Part shown: positions 61,641 through 64,000 of the stretch, piece by piece
Layout of the letters: each line of letters starts with the position of its first letter
Numbering within the stretch: position 1 is the stretch's first letter
Assembly: GCA_947462335.1 (NCBI GenBank)
Contig: OX381705.1
Span: 44,902,175 to 44,966,174 of the forward strand
Reading direction: 5' to 3'
DNA from: Harmothoe impar
Taxonomy: Eukaryota; Annelida; Polychaeta; Phyllodocida; Polynoidae
Length of the DNA stretch: 64,000 bases
Notes under the pieces: model-generated
The model's database searches: none
Seen by the model: the letters and a program-made list of their open reading frames with translations, nothing else
What the model was told of the DNA's origin: nothing
Program-made: the position numbers and the translations under genes

Positions 61641-64000
61641 GTCGCCGCTTCACTCTCCCCAGCTAATTAAAAACTAAGTTCCCCCGCCTTAACTCGGCGT
61701 CCTAACTTATTTAGTAGTGTCAACAATTAATTACCAGAGAGCCCCCTACTGGGCACTGCCTCCTATCCCTACTTGTCGTTACATCCCAATAAATACATCA
61801 AGTGCCGTAAGGCCTTTCTTCTGCCGTTTATGTACATAGACTTAACACAATAGTATCGCAATATCCCCGGTATGGCGTTGGGCATGCCGCCGTAATTACT
61901 CTCCGCCTCCTCCGCTTCTCCGGTCCCGGCCGTTGCTCCTATGTACAGTTTATATGGACACAATCAGTATCGCAATATCCCCGGCATGGCGTTGGGCATG
62001 TCGCTGTAATTACTCTCCGCCTGCTCCGCTGCCTCCGTTACTGCTCCCACTTGTCGCTTATATCGCAATAACATCTGGTGGTGTAAGGCCTTTTATCGCA
62101 ATATTCCCATGCCGCCAGGACGTCCTTCCTCCGCTCCAGCCTCCTCCCTCCGCGCCACTGCTGGCGCCGCTCCCGTCCGGTCCTCTGCCGGTCCCCCATT
62201 CTGTCTGGCCTCCCGCCGGTCCCGCTGCACCCTGTGGACACCGCCTGCTACGGCCACACCATCCGCCGTCGGCGGTGGTGTGCTTCTGCAACATCAACAG
62301 CAGCCATCATTACTGCACCTCCTTAGTGAGGAGAAGGTCCCCCCTAATTGTTGACTGCTATGCTTCTTTACCAGGTTCCCCGGTCCACTATACTGCTGGA
62401 CCCCCTTATGGCGTCTCCCGCTGTCCTCCCACAGCTCCCTCTCATTCTTGTTTGTCTTTACAGTATGTTTCCGCTGTTCATGACTCCACCGGCATGAGAT
62501 CCGCCTCCCCCTTCCTCCCTACTCCCGGCTCCCCGTACTGGTCTTCCCCGGTACTGAGTTAAGGTTCTGCTTACCATTTGACAGCCTACGATGCCCCATC
62601 CGGCTCCTCTGTGTTCCTCTCTGGCTGCCACTGTCCCCCTCTCACTGCGTAGCGGGTCCGGGTCGTCTGGACCACCTCCACCTCCCTGGAGGGTAGCGTG
62701 ACCAGGGCAGTTGAAACCTGGCCCCCCCCCCCCCAACGATCTCCAACTCCTCGTCTTCGAGCGGCCCCACTCGGAGCTCCGCTGCCAGGTTGGCCAACCT
62801 CTTCGGGCCCCTGTACTCCTCATTCCAGGGCATTCATACCGCCGTTGACGTTGATTGTTCAGGTTGGGCTGGGGCGGGGATTGTCATACTTCGGCCCGGC
62901 GCCAAAGCGCATGGCCTTGTCTCTTTTGTAGCTCCTCTGTAAACCCCTCCCCCAGCACGTTGGGGGTGAGGTAGCCAAACGGGCAGCCATCTCCGCCCCA
63001 GACCCCCTTCCTGCCTACCTGGTGAGGGCGGCGAGCTGGTCACTTAGTCTCTTATTTTCTTCTTCTGTTTTTTTTGGTTTCTCCTTTGTAGACGCCTTCT
63101 GTAGAGCCGTCACTGCCAGCTCCCTCTCCTTCTCCGGAACTAGTATCTTCACCCTTTTGGCTGGCGGCTTCTTTTTCTTCGCCGCGCTAGTGGATGCCCC
63201 CAGTCCACCCTCCTTCGTGTCCCGCTTCTTTTTCATTGCCGGCACCGGCGCTTCCTCCTCGCTGTCCTCCTCTTCCCCAATAGTATAACCTAGCGTCGAG
63301 AGGTGGGACGTTACCGGAGAGGCCGCCGCCGGTGGCCTCCCCCTTAGTGGAGGCATGACCTTCCTCCTTACCGAGATAGGCGGGGCTCCAAATCGTCCGG
63401 GAGCCCCGCGGCGGGTGCTTCGATCTGACGTGGCTCCTTATCTCCGGTTTCCGGAAGGCGTCTCTGTAGTCCATCTTTCCTGGCACTTGTGTAATTTTCC
63501 CCCTGCCAACCTGCAGGTCTCGCACATGTGCTTTGCTGCCATCTCGTCTTGAATATCGTCTTGTCTTGTTGTATGGTTTGGAGTGGTGATCCGATGTGAT
63601 CTGTTCGGGGTCTCGTGCTGGAATGACTGTTGGCCAGGGTCCGCCCCTCCTATATAGGCCTCGCTCCTCCGGTGCCGGTATCCTCCCTGGCGCCTCCCCC
63701 TCTGCCGTTCCAACTGTCCCTGGTTGTTTACGAGGTGACAGCCTCAGCCGTTTCCACGCCGGCCCTCCTCTCCACTGCCCGCACTCCGACGGTCTGTCAC
63801 CTCTCCTGTCTGGACTTTGTGAGTGGAGATGGGGGGCGGGTGCCCGTTCCCCCGTTGTCCACCCCGGCCTCAGGTACTCCTCTTGTATCCAGCCCCCTCT
63901 ATCGCGCCGGGCCTCCCGCTCCCTGATAGCCGGTCTGGTCCCTACGCTGTCCTGGAGCTCCGCGTCCTCCCACCAAGGTGGTGCCCCTGTCATGATCAGG
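61641..64000 (-). other. GC-rich tract with uncharacterised minus-strand ORFs (possible LTR-element interior)
   Basis: Composition shifts from AT-rich to strongly GC-rich at about 61450. A diverged repeat of about 115 bp (ATCGCAATATCCCCGG) lies at about 61855 and 61967. Minus-strand ORFs 63187-63993 (Arg/Gly/Pro-rich, runs to the window edge region) and 63015-63356 (acidic patch GEEEDSEEEAP, Lys-rich patches, short coil at the end) overlap in different frames. Neither shows reverse transcriptase, integrase, protease or a canonical CCHC knuckle. They could be gag-like, a non-autonomous element, or non-coding. Confidence 0.35.
63015..63356 (-). CDS. Charged hypothetical ORF in GC-rich tract
   Basis: 113 residues, MPPLRGRPPAAASPV at the start, acidic run GEEEDSEEEAPVP (about 28-40), two Lys clusters (AMKKKRD, AAKKKKPPAKR) and a C-terminal coil (EKPKKTEEENKRLSDQLAAL). 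The composition suggests a disordered nucleic-acid-binding protein, as in retroelement ORF1/Gag proteins or chromatin proteins. The last codons sit in a sequence (ACCAGGTAGG on the minus strand) that could be a splice donor. No family recognised. Confidence 0.35.
   Translation of the reverse strand: MPPLRGRPPAAASPVTSHLSTLGYTIGEEEDSEEEAPVPAMKKKRDTKEGGLGASTSAAKKKKPPAKRVKILVPEKERELAVTALQKASTKEKPKKTEEENKRLSDQLAALTR

Noticed and set aside
61933..62562. 209-codon plus-strand ORF, Pro/Ser/Ala-rich
   Set aside because: High GC content removes stops. Composition tracks the repeat and no domain is visible. The LTR signals point to the minus strand.
63187..63993. Gag protein with a CCHC zinc knuckle
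   Set aside because: The only Cys cluster (CETCRLAGGKLHKC) is in another frame (63438-63713) and does not have C-x2-C-x4-H-x4-C spacing. Left as uncharacterised.
1..64000. tRNA, rRNA or other structured RNA genes
   Set aside because: I did not recognise any tRNA box pair, rRNA segment or snRNA by reading. A covariance-model search would be needed to exclude them.

Overview
The window is eukaryotic nuclear DNA. It has GT-AG introns, a multi-exon axonemal dynein gene, a non-LTR retrotransposon, many MITE-like foldback elements and a large virus-like transposon. Coding style, abundant dispersed repeats and a complete Polinton point to a marine invertebrate such as a lancelet, hemichordate or mollusc. 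The sequence alone does not settle the phylum.

Region 1 (1-23105, + strand) holds the last 27 coding exons seen here of an axonemal dynein heavy chain. They run from the AAA3 lid through AAA4, the coiled-coil stalk with its microtubule-binding domain, AAA5, AAA6 and the C-terminal domain to a stop at 22506. All exon phases join and give 1,906 residues with no break, so the host gene looks functional. Its introns carry a 131-bp tandem array, a 128-bp palindromic MITE, a 167-bp array, a 2.4-kb pyrimidine-rich array with a roughly 0.5-kb higher-order period, and a 183-bp near-perfect foldback. Region 2 (22507-27765) is intergenic and contains a 5'-truncated LINE with an intact reverse transcriptase ORF.

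Region 3 (27772-56110) is a complete 28.3-kb Polinton/Maverick (adintovirus-like endogenous dsDNA virus). It is bounded by a perfect 6-bp target duplication (TTCATG) and 771-bp terminal inverted repeats, each with a 51-bp hairpin 11 bp from the tip. About twenty same-strand genes are open. The core set is protein-primed DNA polymerase B, retroviral-type integrase, packaging ATPase, adenovirus-type protease, double-jelly-roll major capsid protein, a probable penton protein and two small basic/hydrophobic virion proteins. The accessory set is unusual: a protein with two tandem death domains, a SOCS-box protein (predicted Elongin/Cullin-5 adaptor) with a Cys/His-rich N-terminus, two paralogous RING-like zinc proteins, a DUF5662-like protein, a PC4-like protein and an acidic zinc-finger protein. 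Together they suggest an anti-apoptosis and ubiquitin-hijack cassette. A TGAGATA motif recurs just upstream of many of these genes and several times overlaps the preceding stop codon, so it is a candidate promoter element. About 7.7 kb at the left end is a 707-bp satellite array, itself invaded by a 384-bp MITE.

Region 4 (56117-64000) is repeat-rich host DNA: a degenerate ~117-bp tandem repeat broken up by at least five small inverted-repeat elements, then a GC-rich tract holding one LTR on the minus strand and uncharacterised minus-strand ORFs that run to the window edge.
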